Assembly: GCA_030549775.1 (NCBI GenBank)
Contig: CM060175.1
Coordinates: forward strand, 2,976,564-3,040,563
Direction of reading: 5' to 3'
Source: Tamarix chinensis
Lineage: Eukaryota > Streptophyta > Magnoliopsida > Caryophyllales > Tamaricaceae
DNA: 64,000 nt
In this document: positions 46,241-59,503 of the stretch, in pieces
Layout: every line of letters begins with the position of its first letter
Position numbering within the stretch: position 1 is the first letter of the stretch
Made by a program: the position numbers and the translations under genes
Notes under the pieces: generated by a model
What the model was told of the DNA's origin: nothing
The model's database searches: none
The model's input: the letters and a program-made list of their open reading frames with translations, nothing else

Positions 46241-49200
46241 CAAACCAATATACACAATAATTTCCCTTTTATTACTTAAGAGGGATCCAAACATTGTAAC
46301 CCGATTATACTAAGATACCATGATCATATTGGTATAAACCGAAGATACTAAGATTTACTAGTCATAAAGCCACATAATGCCAATACCCTCCATAACATGA
46401 AACCCAAGGACACACATGATGTGCCACGGACATACTAGCACACATAATGCAACACAATACCCTTGCTACCACATGGATAGTGCATATAAGGTAACTATCA
46501 AACTAATAACACACAATTACTTCCTTTTTATCACTTGAAGGGACGAAATGTCAACCCAATGACATACATGATGTGCTACAATCATACTAACACGTATAAT
46601 ATAGCACAATATCCTTTCCACTATGTAACATGGGGATGCTACGATCTACTAGTCATATTAATTCTAATCAAGTAGCATAATACTCACCTAACCTTGGTTA
46701 CCTAATCCTTAAGTATGCACACTCTTTATAGGGCTTGTAGGTTACATGTAGATTATAATAGGACTTTACTAGGGCTTTGAGGCACACTAGTAAAACCAAA
46801 CTAAATCAAAGGCCCCTGCATTATCTCTAGGGTAGCTAACCCTAAAGAGTATCTCATTCCCAACTCAAGATCATTCATGTTAATAATTAGTATTTTATTC
46901 AAGAATATTTTGTTATTCACCAAGAAACATAAAGTTCCTTACATAATAGCCAGATAAGTCATTCATATAATTTTACCACTAAGGTCACAAAATAAATAAC
47001 CATGAAAGGCTAAGATTAGGCAACCAACAATAACCTCCACAATATAACTACATAAGATGAGTCACATCTTATTGAACATCTCACCGAATCATTAAAAAAA
47101 ATAAAGAATCCCAAAGATCCAAAATCAAACTAAGGCATGAAGCCCCAAAACAAATCAACAAATACTAAGGTAAGAAATCATCACAATATTAAACCAGATT
47201 ATAAGCCAAACTAACAAAACCATTTACAAGGCATACAATCTAAAACAATCCTGAAAAATACTTTAAGACATAAAGAATTATCTTTAAGGCTATAAAAGAT
47301 CAAAATGCACTTCTAAAGGTATGAAACCCGATCCATGGGTTTAGATGACCCCAACTAAGGGAAAAAATAAAAACCACTTTTTATTATTATTACCAAAATT
47401 TGCAAAAAACTACAAATATAATTAGCCTAACCAAGTCAAAATAAGATCTTATGTCAAACTTGAAAAACTTACTATTCACAAAATTACTATTCATTGCCCA
47501 TGTCGTTTTATACAAATGAGCCTTAAAACAAAACCCAAAAAATATTTTATTACTAGAAAATACTATTCATCAAAAATACTATTCATGATACTTTACTATT
47601 CATGTGGTCAAAGTCAATTGTCAATGGTTAAAAGTTGACCATTTACCCCTAATTATGCCAAAAGTCATTTTTTGGGTTAGTTATTCACTTTAGTGAAAAT
47701 AATTATTATAAACATCATTAATCTTATATAAAATCCTATTAAGGTAATTAGGACATCATTAGCCAATAACACATTGAATATTAAGAAGAGCATTATACAT
47801 CTTTTAAAACTTTAACATAATTAAGACCTTCAAAATTATTATTAAATATAACATATAGCAATATATATCAAAATTAGTCTATAATTTACAAGGATCATCA
47901 TGGTATGATTAGATCTTATATCCAAACCCAAAATCATCAAAACACCAAATTCATGCCTAAAGCTTCCAAATCTTATTTTTGATAAAAAAAATTGTATATC
48001 AAACAAACTTAGATTTAAATAAGTTAAACATTTAAGTTTATCTAAATCACATGATTTATAATGCTATATAATCAATTTGACAAAACATGCTTGAAAACAA
48101 AAAAAAAACCTTTAATCATACTCATATTCCATTAAAAAATAAAGCATACTTATGATCATCAAACCATAACATGTTATATATCATAGTTAATCTAAAATTT
48201 TTGAATTTAAACATGTTATAATCAATTTAACAAAACACCAACAAGATCAAAAAGCCTAATTTGATTGAAATACCTACAATCCAACACAACGCAACTCAAG
48301 CCACAAAATATACAAATTCATGCTTATATGTAGTAATATAATAATATTACCTTATTTATTTCCAAATTAGTCAAGAAAAACAGAGAATCAGACTCAACTT
48401 GTAATTCCTCAAATAGATACAAATTACCCATGAAAACTTAGAGAAACCTTATGGAAAAAATTTGGAAAAGAAGTAGAATCAAAGGAGAAGGAAAAAAAGG
48501 GTGAAATTATGGAGCTTGGAAGTTAAAAATGGTGGAGGATGATAATGGCAATGAAGCACGAAACCGAGGGAATAAAAAATAGGGGATTTTTGTGGGGGGA
48601 AGGGAAAAATTTAGGGAGAAAATATTATGTAAATTGTGAAAGTAATGGAGGGTAGGTTAGTAATTAGGGGGGACTTAATTAGTAAGTTTGTTATATATTT
48701 TATAGAAATATGGGTAGGTGCCACAAAATTGAGGAGGAGGAAATATTTGGTTTTGTTTCATCCTCATCACAAATGGAAGGTGGGTATTTAATTTCATAAA
48801 AGTTAGAGTAGGGTGGGGAAATTAAAATTGAATTCGACAATTTATTTCATTTTTATGTTATTAAAATGTCAAAACGCTAAAACAAGATGATCCCCAAAGT
48901 TTTGTGAACTTCTAATAACCAAAAATGACTTAATGGGGCTCAAAAGACTAAAAAAAGGCTAACCAGGGCATTTTTTATTATCACCAACTACATTTGAAAT
49001 TCTAAAAAAGCCTAAAAGACTAAAAAAACATAAGGATTTTAAATATCTCATTAGATAAGAGTTCCAAAAAATTTTAAGGGCCAAAAGTGGCTCTAAAGTC
49101 TCACGAAGCACCAAAACGTAAGAAAAATGACAAGGATTATTAGATGAAACGTTATGAAAACGCTAATGGGGTTTTAAAACTCTAAAAATGTGTGATAAAT

Positions 49201-49278
49201 GACCAAAGTAATAAAATTAAATCATTATCAATATCAATCCTAAATGAATTTTGTTTTCTAATAATATAAGGTATTACA

Positions 49279-50330
49279 CTCTCCTCTACCATCCTTTTCT
49301 CTACAAGCACTAAACCTATTCACCATCTCATTTGCCCCCTCCTACACACAAAACACCTCCTACAAACTCTTTCTCCTCATCATTTTTTTCTTCATCCATT
49401 TTTCAACTCAATCAACTCACCTAACCAAACTAGCACCCTTATCTCGTTCCTTCTTTCTCCTTTATCTATATCCTCAGTTTTCCTTCATAACAACCAAAAA
49501 AACACCACTCTCTCTAATTCTAAATTTTAGTATGTAGAAATCACCACCACCCTAAAATCCATTCACAACAACCCACCAACCAACACCAACTCTTCCCTCT
49601 CCTTTATTGTTCTCTCTCGATCTTTAATCCTTTAGCCTAACACTACCCCTATTTTTTGGTTTCTTTTGTTTTGCAACCACCCACCTCACATCACAACCGA
49701 ATCCTCCTCTTGCACATAACACCATCAATGTCTAACAACCTCTCTCTCATAACCATTACCGCCTTACTATCAGCATGAACCTCTTATGTAACCCTCCCCC
49801 ACCATTCTAACCCCTATTTCAAGCTTTTTATTTTGCATGACAACCTATTCCCTCCTCCTCCTTACACCGCATAACCACCCTATTTTCCCTCTACACCTCA
49901 CACAACTACCAACTCCTACCATTCCCACACCCCTATATTCTTGTGAACTGCCCATACTTGCTCTATTTCTAGAGCAACCACCACCTTTGCCCTAGTCCAC
50001 CCCTTGTTCAAAGATATATCTACCAAAACCAACCTCAACCATTTTTTCGATAATTCACCCAACAACTTCCTTCCCCTGTCTTTTTTCTTTGTCCTTTGAC
50101 TCCTCAAAAACCAATCCATCTCCCCTACTTTCACATTACCCAACATATTAAACCACCTCCTTACAACCTTTCCTCATGTTGCAACCCCTGCTCGGCATGT
50201 GAGCCTTCCACCAATCCCCATCATACATTACATATACATCATACTTTCCCTACCATGAAGTATCTGAACCCCATGCAACTACAACCCCTACAGATGAATT
50301 CCTAATAGAACCCAACCACTATTATGTGAG
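49279..50330 (+). other. Pyrimidine-rich leader of A4
   Basis: About 1 kb of C/T/A-rich, G-poor sequence starting CTCTCCTCTACCATCC. It corresponds to 52995-53188 plus 56735-57330 in A5, 38340-38560 in A3 and 19860-20600 in A2. Short Pro/Thr-rich frames are compositional. Normal LTR body (50400 onward) follows. Confidence 0.6.
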
Positions 50331-52487
50331 GAGTTTACATAATTCTCCTAAAAAAACAATGCCTTGGTTATGGTTTTTTTGGTGAGTTTAAGTTAACTAT
50401 TATGATGACTTTGGTTGTGAATTGTGTTACTGGCTATTGTGTGTGTGTTTATTTAGTTTTAATTTAGGTAAATGAGGTTTAGTGAAGGATAGGGATTTAT
50501 ATTACTCTACTTATATTTTACTATTTTATTGAAATTAAGGTCACCCATATGCCTTACTAAAATGTTAAAAATTTTATGATAGTATATAAGGATTTTTATG
50601 TATTAAGTTATATTCATGTCTTGCCATGTTATTTTTATTTTTCTAAGCATGCTAAAATGAAATTATGTATAATTGGGCATGTTAAATTCTTTATAACATT
50701 ATGTGTATGAAAGTATGCTACAATAGGTTTAATATCATTAATAAAATATGCATGATGTATATGTCTAATATAATAGATTGAGCATGTGTTAGGCGTATTT
50801 TTACATGGTTATTATTATTTGTATATTATAAGGATAAATTGGGTTTTTGTAATGTTCCATTTTTATTTCATCCCAATATGAGTATTATATAATTTTACAT
50901 ATGGAAGTATGTAATTTATGATAAATTAAATATGTATATTAGGGTCTCACATACTAAATCATGTGTAAGGAAAAAATGGTTATTTTTTATGTCTCGTAAT
51001 TTACCTGCATGCTAAAATATTTCAATAATCATATTTTAGGCTTTTCATGAAAAATTATTAAATGAAATAAATTTAGCATTTAAAATGCATAATAATGGGG
51101 AAATTATGGTCTCAAGGGTATTTTGTTTATTTATAACCTAATTTACCTAAATGTAAATAATTAGATCTATGATAACCTTATTATATTGTTAGGTTGACCT
51201 TAGTGTTGACTTTGGCATTGGTTTAACTAATTAACCTAAGGGTTGAATTAAATAATTAAAAATGAGGAAAAGTAACTAAGTAATGAAATTGGAAATATCT
51301 ATGTATTATGTTATATATGTTATCACCAAATAAAATACTAATATTTAACTTCGAAAACCTTGATATTTGGGAATTATTAGCTCTCTAGTATTAGCTACCC
51401 TAAGACCAGGTAAGAGTTATTATTTTTGATTGGTTTCATTGGTGTGTCATAGTGCCCTAGTAATGCCTTAATCTACTCTATAGGTAACCTACAAGTCTTA
51501 TAAAAGGTATTGATACTTAAGAATTAGGTGACCTAGGTTTGAGGGTATGGTACTGCCTTTAGTATGCAAATATGACTAGTGTACTTTATATGTATCTCGG
51601 TTATAAGATTAGAGTGTATTATGTTGCCTTGGTGCGCTAGTATGATCAATGTACTTTATATATTTTTGGGTTTTCTCTTATATCCCATGGAGAAATAAAA
51701 TTAGAAGTAATTAATGTGTACAGTTATTAGTAATGTATTTGATTATTGGATTTTTAGTAATCTTCATCCCTATATGTGGTTTATATGAATCGATGTAATG
51801 GTTTGGTTGTATGGTACCATGTCACCCTAGTACACTGGTATGACCGAAATACTTTATAAGTCTCCATCTCTAGTTTATTTCACCTAATTTTGTAGTTATA
51901 GAATTTAATGGTATGGTCATTTGTGATCTATAAGATAAAATGTGTTTATTATGGAAAATGATAAAGTATAATGGTATGATGAGAATGTGCATTGGTAATG
52001 TGTACATTATGGCATGTTATATTATTTTTTTTATTGCATGTACAATTCATATATTTATGTCATGTCCTTGTATGTATGATTTGATATACTTATGCCATGT
52101 TTTACTTGTGATACCTTCCATCCATTCCATGTAACCTTTGCATGCTTAGTGCTATATAGTGGTTTAATTAGTGCATTATATTGATGGGTTTCGTTGTATA
52201 GTCTTTACCTATTCAATGGGAAGTTGTGACTTTGTAGGATCATTTGTGAGTGTAGATTTATTACTATTATTTTTGAGGTTGGGATTTAGGATTATGTAGT
52301 GTCTGATATGGTATATTTTGACCTGAATATCCCTAGACTTCTATGCCCCCTATGTATCTCTTTTATTGACTTTTGTAACTGTTGTCCAATATTGTATTAT
52401 TGGAACAATATTAACATGTAATATAATCTCTATTATATTCTTATGATTAGTTTTATTAATTTAAGGAGAGTAACATTTTAACCTTAA

Positions 52488-52532
52488 CACTTGGTATAAG
52501 AATGGTAGAGAAGACTAGACTTATACTAAGTG
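52488..52532. other. Subterminal hairpin of A4
   Basis: CACTTGGTATAAG pairs with CTTATACTAAGTG (12 of 13) around a 19-nt loop. It is 45 nt long and 90 nt from the unit end. Confidence 0.85.
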
Positions 52533-52622
52533 TAGCGGTAACACCTTGTATTTTTAATATGTTACCTTTTTTAACAAGTCTTTGAAATGAAAATTTTAAG
52601 TGCTAAAAGTTGGAGTGTTATA

Positions 52623-52683
52623 GGTTGGCACAAGTTTTGAAGGTGAAATGTCTATATAGACTCTAATGAATGATGACCATCAT
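52623..52683 (+). other. 61-bp sliver of host DNA between two insertions
   Basis: Contains the right GGTTG duplication of A4 (52623-52627) and the left ATCAT duplication of A5 (52679-52683). Removing both insertions would join 40307, 52628-52678 and 59584 into one continuous host sequence. Confidence 0.8.
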
Positions 52684-52979
52684 TGTAATACCCCCATTTC
52701 CAAAAACCCTAATTATAATCTATAATTATGTGTATTATTTATAATAATTAATTTAGGATAATTGGTAATAAATATATTTTTAATATGTGTAATATTATTA
52801 TGAATTATTATATATAAAATTTAATTAGATTAAAATATATTAGAAGATACGTATTAAAATTTTAAACCTAGGTTGGGTCATAACCGATATCTGTTTTTTT
52901 GAATTAACCTAACCCAGTAACTTGATAATTTTTTTCTAGATATTTTACTAAAATTGTCTACCTATAATATCCTAACCTA

Positions 52980-52988
52980 TGGTATAAA
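52980..52988 (+). promoter_or_regulatory. TATA box of A5
   Basis: GGTATAAATTTT about 300 nt after the unit start, just ahead of the pyrimidine-rich leader, the same order as in B1 (minus strand) and at 63399. Promoter role is inferred. Confidence 0.5.
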
Positions 52989-53188
52989 TTTTCATTACCC
53001 TCACCCTACTCCCTCTACCCTGACACCTTACCCAACAAACCATCACCCTACACCATCTACACCATACATCCCCTCTCCCATATGTTTCCTCTCCTAATTT
53101 TTCTCCTCTTTTCCCTACACGCCACCCCTTCTTAATTAACTTTCCTCTCCCTCTCATGTTGTGCCAAACTCTCAAATAGAATTGAAAC

Positions 53189-56100
53189 TGTACCACCCCA
53201 ATTTTTACTACTAAAGAATTTATTTTTACAGTAGAAGCATATAAGTAAAATATTAGGGATTACCACCGTAATTAACATAACTATGGTTTATTCAACCATC
53301 CTTACTTCAATCACAAGGCTAAGACATTTATAGTAACATAAGGAAATTAAAAATGAAATAAACATTTATAATACCATAATGAGTTTGGAGTTTAACTCTG
53401 AGTTGTAATATATAAAATACAAAAGAAGGGGTACCATGGATCAAGAGTCCAAAAGGTATTCGATTAAATACATCTATTGGCTAACATTAATATTTACCCA
53501 AATACCTAATATAGATAAGATCACTCATCCCCGCATAGTGTATCACAGGCAACATAATCATCTAGCAAATATTCTGAAACTTGCACATAAGAATCAGGAT
53601 CTTCTGCTCGCAGGAATGAGTAGCACCCATAAAATAGGTGGCAAGTACGCTATATAGTGAGGAAGGGAAACAATACTATCAAAATAAGAACACAATTCGT
53701 ACATGCTTTCACAATAGATTATAGTTATACAAGTTGATAAATGAAACATCTCTTGAGATAGATAGTTATCGAGATCTCTTTATTAGATATAATCCATTTT
53801 CATTCTTTTATATACATTGAGTGCAGAAACCCCACTATTTTCAAACTAGTGGAATAGTCTAAAGCACCTTCTCAGGGACAATACACCCGACACACTATTA
53901 TTATCCAGTGGAATGGATCTAAAAATATTACCTTCTTGGGGTAGAATGCTCTCAAACCACTATTCTTCCCTGTGGAATGAGACATGTATATAAAAACAAT
54001 ACCTAGGTCCTGACTCATGTATTCTTCCACTTTAAATCATTAGTATATTTTACATAGGTTATATTGTTATATTTTCATTTCATGATGAGCAGGGCCTCCA
54101 CTACTCTTAATCTAGTAGAACAAATTAAAATACCTTCTCAGGGTAAAATGCTCCCAAGCTACTATTCTTTGCGGTGGAACTGAGATTAAAAACATCACCT
54201 TCTCGGGACAAAATGCTCCTGAGCCACTATTCTGCTCAATGGAACAAGATATATATATCACCTTGACCCTACTCATGCGCTATTTCACTTTAAATGATTA
54301 GTATCTTATTTAAGATTATTTCATAAGCATCAAACACATTAAGGTAGATAGACACATAAATTAGGTTAAAGTTCTGAAGTCTCTTCAAACCCTAAATACA
54401 CACCCCTTAGCATTCATTCTCCCATATTGATTCTTCCATCATAAATTACACTATCTCATCCTTTAATCTCATCAATATTATCATACCCATAATGCATGGT
54501 CTAGTTCCCATGTCATACACATACATTCATAATCTTATCCCATGGTATTACTCATAGGAATCTCTAAAAACCCTTATTACATATATTTGACATAATACCT
54601 CCCATGAGACTCACATGATTACCAAGTCCAATAAAAAAACCTCGTAAGGCCAATCATTTGCAACATATTCAGAGCTCGAACAACCTTTAGTTTTGATCCA
54701 TGGAATGACAACATTAACGTTATAAGATATTACACCCTAATTAACCATTATTTCATTGAAGGGAAAAAAAAAATGATAACACCTCTGACATTTCTAAAGA
54801 TATCATTACCGTATTTTAACCCACTAAACACATAAAATACCATCATTTCCTTATTATCCCAAAATGACTAAAATACCTTTACGGACAAATAATAACCTTT
54901 TTTTTAATTAAATCTTGTACCTTCCACAAAAATTATTTTCTAAATCTACCAATTATCATCATACCTCATAAAATGAATTATGTCCACTTATCAAAGCTCC
55001 TTTAGCCCATATTTTATTCCATAGAATGTATTACCACAAATATGTCATTATTACAACAACATCATAATGATACTTCTTACCCATTCATACTTTCTTCCAA
55101 TAAAATAATGTCCATACTATCACAATATTATCACAAAATATCATGATCAACATATATTAAAACATATGATAACGATATCAATAGAATAGATATAACCACA
55201 CAAGTTATAACATAAAAACCTTGAATATTGAATAGTATCATTACAAACTAGGATACCGAACTCTAAGTACATAAATCCTATACTTCAGCCTCTGAGATTA
55301 CCATAATAACACCTACAAAAAATAATAAAATTCATGGTTAGGCTTGAAGAGTATAACCAAAGGAGAATTTAAGGAAATGAGGGTAAAAATGGAAATAACC
55401 ATATTCAAATGGAAGCTTGAGATTTATGGATGTTTAGTAGAATATGTGGTGGAGCTATGGTAAAGAATTAGTGGTTTTTGGACAAATTTTGGGGGTAAAA
55501 ATAGGGTCGTACAACTGGAAATATATGGTTACACAGATGTGTTACAAGGGGTGTACATCCAGGTAGAGAGAAAGGATCGTGCACAGTTAGGTGGTATGAA
55601 GTGGCACGGATGTGCTCGATCACTAGCAAACAAGTCACAAGTTGAACAGATGCACATGAGCATGTGTTTGGGCCATGTGTGGGTGTGGAAGGGTGCACAA
55701 GCAGGCTGTGTTGAGTTGCACATATGTGCCATAGGAAATTTTTGTGTTTCATGGCTATGCTTGAGGCCATGCGTAGTTTTTTATTTTTTAAAAACATAAC
55801 AGATGAGGAGAAGGAGAAGGGAAAAGAAGTAGCAGTTAGCGGCGATGGATGGCAATTGTGCCGGGGAAGGTTTAGGTGACCTTGGTGATTAGTCCACCGA
55901 TCAATGGGTGGCGAGTGATAGTTCACGGTGGTGTTGGTGGCAGAATTAGTGGTGCCTAAAAAAATAGGGTAGAGAAGAGAGGAGAAGAAGAAAGGAAGAT
56001 GAGGCTTGTGCGGGGCATTTTGGATAAGTTTGGGCAAGAGATGGCACAATCAAATGAGGGAGAAGGATAGTGTGTGGTGCATATATATATATGTATATGT

Positions 56101-56734
56101 ATGCATGTGGTGTGAATGGAGGAAAATAAAAGTAGGGGAGAATTGTGATGAATAATGGTGCAGGTTAGGTGTGAGGGGTGGTGAAGGGAAATGATGATTG
56201 AGAGTTGAAAAAATGGCAAGTGGTGTAGGGAGGTGATGGGGATGGTAGTGTGTATAAGTTGCATAAGGATAAGGAAGAAAAGAAATGATAAAGTGTGCGT
56301 GTGGTGGTTTAAATCGGTAGGGATGAGAGGAGGAGGAGAAGAAGAAGAAGAAGAAAGGTTAATGGATGGTTGTAGAAAGATAATGGGTGATGGTGCAAGT
56401 TGGGAAGGGTGCAAGTTGTATGTGCAAGTTGTAGCAAATTCAATTGTTGTAGCTTAGGTTTATGGGAGAAAGAGAATAAAGAAAAGAAAAGGAGAAAATA
56501 TTGGGGATTGGTCTAGGTTGTTTTAGATTAGTCAAAATAATTAGGATTAGTTAAATTTTAGCAGGTTTGAGTTAGGTTTACAAAATACGATTTATTCAGG
56601 TTAAGGTTTTAGTTTCAGTTAAATTTTTAGAGTTAAGAGTTTAGGTTAAGGATAAAATAAGATTTATCAAGATTAGAATCAAATTAGGGTGCTAATAATA
56701 TGAGATTAGGCTAAGAAATTTTTAGGGTATTACA
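53189..56734 (-). mobile_element. LTR-T copy B5, antisense (3.5 kb), nested in the A5 leader
   Basis: Runs from TGTACCACCCCAATTTTTAC to TTTAGGGTATTACA on the plus strand, with a hairpin-unit array at 53825-54250 and a purine-rich block at about 55800-56520 (the minus-strand leader). It sits about 190 nt into the pyrimidine-rich leader of A5. The flanks GAAAC and ACAAC agree in 3 of 5 bases. The 193- and 152-codon minus-strand frames at 55468-56414 are His/Ser/Pro/Thr-rich leader sequence, not recognisable proteins. Confidence 0.75.
53825..54250. repeat. Hairpin-unit array in B5 (about 6 units)
   Basis: CCACTATTnnnnnnnGTGGAA units lie near 53832, 53894, 53959, 54090, 54157 and 54215, alternating with GGGwmAAATGCTCCtGAGC spacers. 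The design is the same as at 16330-16790, although the surrounding unit is from a different subfamily. Confidence 0.8.
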
Positions 56735-58439
56735 ACAACCCTCTAATTCTCTTGAACTCCCTCACGTACTAAAAGTTTCCACGCTATTCTTCCCCATCAT
56801 TTGCTTCTTTCACCACCATTTTTTTTATTTTCTACCATTCCAACCCAAACTATTATCCTTACCCTACCACCAACTGCCATCATCGATCCCCTACACTCTA
56901 CACCACCCTTTTTCCTATTGCAAGTTTCCCCTTCTTTTATATTTGGCTCTCCTTATTGAATCCACCACCACATAATAGGATTACATCACCATTCCTCCCC
57001 CTTCTCCTTTGGTAATTCCTACCAAAACCACCCCTAACCAACACCTTAACCCACCGAAGACAACCTCTTCCACCTTCGGTCATTTTGGCTAAAGCTCTCC
57101 CTATTGTGTTGCATAACTTTCCACCAAAACCTCCTCCTCTTCTTTGACCCTTTATGCCACCTTCTATTATCCCTTTTCTACACTTTTTTTTTACCATTTG
57201 TAGCCTCCATATCATTAACCATTATCACTATTTGTGACTCCCTAGCATTGGGCAAGGCAATTGTTGCTCCCCCCTTCTCGGTCAAAAGTTTCTTCATCGG
57301 ATGCTAAGTTTTTCCTTAGATTTCCTCTTTCTTGGTTGATTGGTTAGTAAGCCCTAAGTTATTTTGTTAATTTTGGACTTGTGTTATGTAATATTATATG
57401 CTAATACATATGTGTTGGGATGTTAAATTCTTAGGTAATTCTCAAGGACTTTAGAGGAGACTTCTTTTGTTTAAGTTTAGATAGGTAAATCCAATCAGTT
57501 ACAATATGGTATAATTATGTGTGAGAATGATAGGATTGTATAGAACTAGAATCATGCTAGCTTTTCATGCTTTTCAAGTATTATAGCATGCATGAAAAAA
57601 TGATAACATGTTGAAGAGATGATATATATGATTGTGAAAGTTAAGTTATATGTATGGTAATATGTCAAATGTTTTATGTCCCTATGCATAAGATTTTGTT
57701 AGAATTTCCATTATTATAAATTTATGATTTAAATTCCATGGTAAATTCCTCATGAAGAGAAGCTAGCTTTATGATAATTCATATGATAACATATGCGCAT
57801 GATTAGGGTTCGCTTATGATAAATTCTACTCACATAGCCTAGAGTTAGAGATAATTTCCTACATTTAATGTGATGATAATATTAGTATTTAAATTATGTT
57901 TTAAGCTTTAAATGTGTACGCTCATGCTATATGCAAGATGTAATATGTGAGAGTTGCATAATTAGGGTTTTATGGGTGCAAGCCACTAAATCCATGAAAA
58001 GCTAAAAATATAATTAATTGCTAAAATAAAAAGATTACCCTCATGCTAAAATAATAAATAATATTGCCATTTTTCCCACTCTCAACAAATCTCTCATACC
58101 GATAATGTTGGTATGAAAATGAATAAAATGGTGATACTAGAGTTTTGAAGGGTATTTTTTAGTTTTGACCTAATGTACCTTTTATAAATAATTAGATGCT
58201 AGGATGGCCTTAGGCTTTTGATAGGTTGTCCTTAGCTTTGACTTGGCTTGACATATACCTATGACATTAGGGTTTATCTAAAAAGTTGGAAATAAAAGGG
58301 AAAATGGTTAGTATAGAAAATGGAAATTGTTATGTTTTATGTGACTTATGTGATCATGCCATAAAATATTAATACTTAAAGTAAGAGATCTCAATTTGGG
58401 AATGATTGCTCTCTAGGGGTCACTACCATATAGGTGATA

Positions 58440-58920
58440 TGGTGTTCCATGTTATCTTGGTTCGCTAGTGTGCTACTTTGCCCTAGTTTAAGGTCCTACT
58501 CTACTTTATAAGTGACTTACATGCCCTATAGGGGGTATCAATACTTAAAGACTAGGTGATTGAGGTTGGAAGGATATTGCGTTGCTTGTGTGTTGGTATG
58601 ACCAACGGTATTGCTGTGTCCCTAGGTTTGAGGTAAGGGTATTGTGTTGCCTTAGGGTACTAATATGACCAAGTGAACTAGTGTGTCCTTGGGTTGATTT
58701 GTATCTCCCTCGATTAAGTAAGTAAAAATTAAAATATCTATTGTGTAATAAAATGAAAGAAATGGATTTGGTGGTTTGATAGTTGCCTCAATGCCCTACC
58801 TTCGTATTGTGATGGATTTATTGGTTCCGTAATCGCCTTAATGCCCTACCTTAGTTTGCTTTAGATTTGTTGGTTCGATAATCGCCTTAATTCCCTACCC
58901 TAATATTGCTTTTGGAATGT
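58440..58920. repeat. Slot repeat of A5
   Basis: Degenerate units. The clearest three (about 58785-58905) contain CGCCTTAATGCCCTACCTTA-type sequence with GGTTCGATAAT between them, at a period of about 55-60 bp. Earlier units have KTGCCTTAGGGTACTAATATGACC. Confidence 0.7.
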
Positions 58921-59461
58921 ATTTACCTAATTAAATATGACCTTGTTGCTTGAAATGATGAGAAGTTGACTAATATGTTTTACTATTGAATTTAAGACTA
59001 GATGTATATATATATGCTGCCTCATGAATATTATTTGTGACTATGGTACACACTTTGTACTCATGTATGATTTTTGAATTCTGTGTGACGATGTGAAATG
59101 TGGGTATGCTGCCTCTTGTGAGGTATTATGATTTACTGGTACAAGGAAGTTATACTAATACTACTTTTGCAAATGATTATGTAAGGATCATGGAGTGGCA
59201 TGAAGAGTATAAGAACAGGGAGGATAAGTGGGATCCTTGGGATGAGGTTTCATTTTTAGAATGGGACTTTAAGTCTAAGAGTTAGGGTAAACTAGTGTCG
59301 TACCTTTAGGTGCTAGTTTTTGGTTATGATTGGTTTTCCTCTGGACTCTTACATCCCTTACTATATTTTGGTTATACTATTATATCGACAACATTTATTC
59401 AACTTCTATCTATGTAATATTCTGCTATTTTACTTTAGTTATGGTTTGTTTTAGCCTTAGC

Positions 59462-59503
59462 ACTTGACGTAAGAAAAGAAAGGGAGATGAACTTATGCTA
59501 AGT
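59462..59503. other. Subterminal hairpin of A5
   Basis: ACTTGACGTAAG pairs with CTTATGCTAAGT, with two or three mismatches. It is 42 nt long and 80 nt from the unit end. Confidence 0.65.

Larger units (their letters stand above)
45286..49278 (-). mobile_element. LTR-T copy B4, antisense (4.0 kb), nested at the A4 leader
   Basis: Runs from TGTAGCACCCTCATTAATCT to TATAAGGTATTACA on the plus strand, with the hairpin at 45373-45422, slot repeats at 46015-46240 and a purine-rich block at 48480-48800 (the minus-strand leader). The last part aligns inverted with the A3 start. It separates 45285 from the pyrimidine-rich leader of A4 at 49279. The flanks CTCCA and CTCTC agree in 3 of 5 bases. No coding region is seen. 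Confidence 0.75.
40308..52622 (+). mobile_element. LTR-T copy A4, with perfect TSD GGTTG and two nested antisense copies
   Basis: GGTTG stands at 40303-40307 and at 52623-52627. The unit runs from TGTAACACCTTAAAATTTTA to TTGGAGTGTTATA. Its own sequence is 40308-40489, 45192-45285 and 49279-52622 (about 3.6 kb). The rest is two antisense copies, B3 and B4. The 5-bp duplication and TG...CA-type ends fit a solo LTR; the last dinucleotide is TA here. The leader is 49279-50330, the slot repeats (CTAGTATGAYC type) lie at about 51540-51860 and the subterminal hairpin at 52488-52532. No PBS, polypurine tract, gag or pol is attached. Confidence 0.8.

Noticed and set aside
40308..52622. LTR-T units as terminal-inverted-repeat DNA transposons because TGTAACAC mirrors GTGTTACA.
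   Set aside because: The inverted match is only about 10 bp, the units have TATA box plus leader, ends are TG...CA, and duplications are 5 bp, all fitting LTRs better.
55468..56414. Two long minus-strand frames (193 and 152 codons) as genes.
   Set aside because: Low-complexity His/Ser/Pro/Thr composition within a strand-biased LTR leader, not conserved at equivalent positions in other copies.
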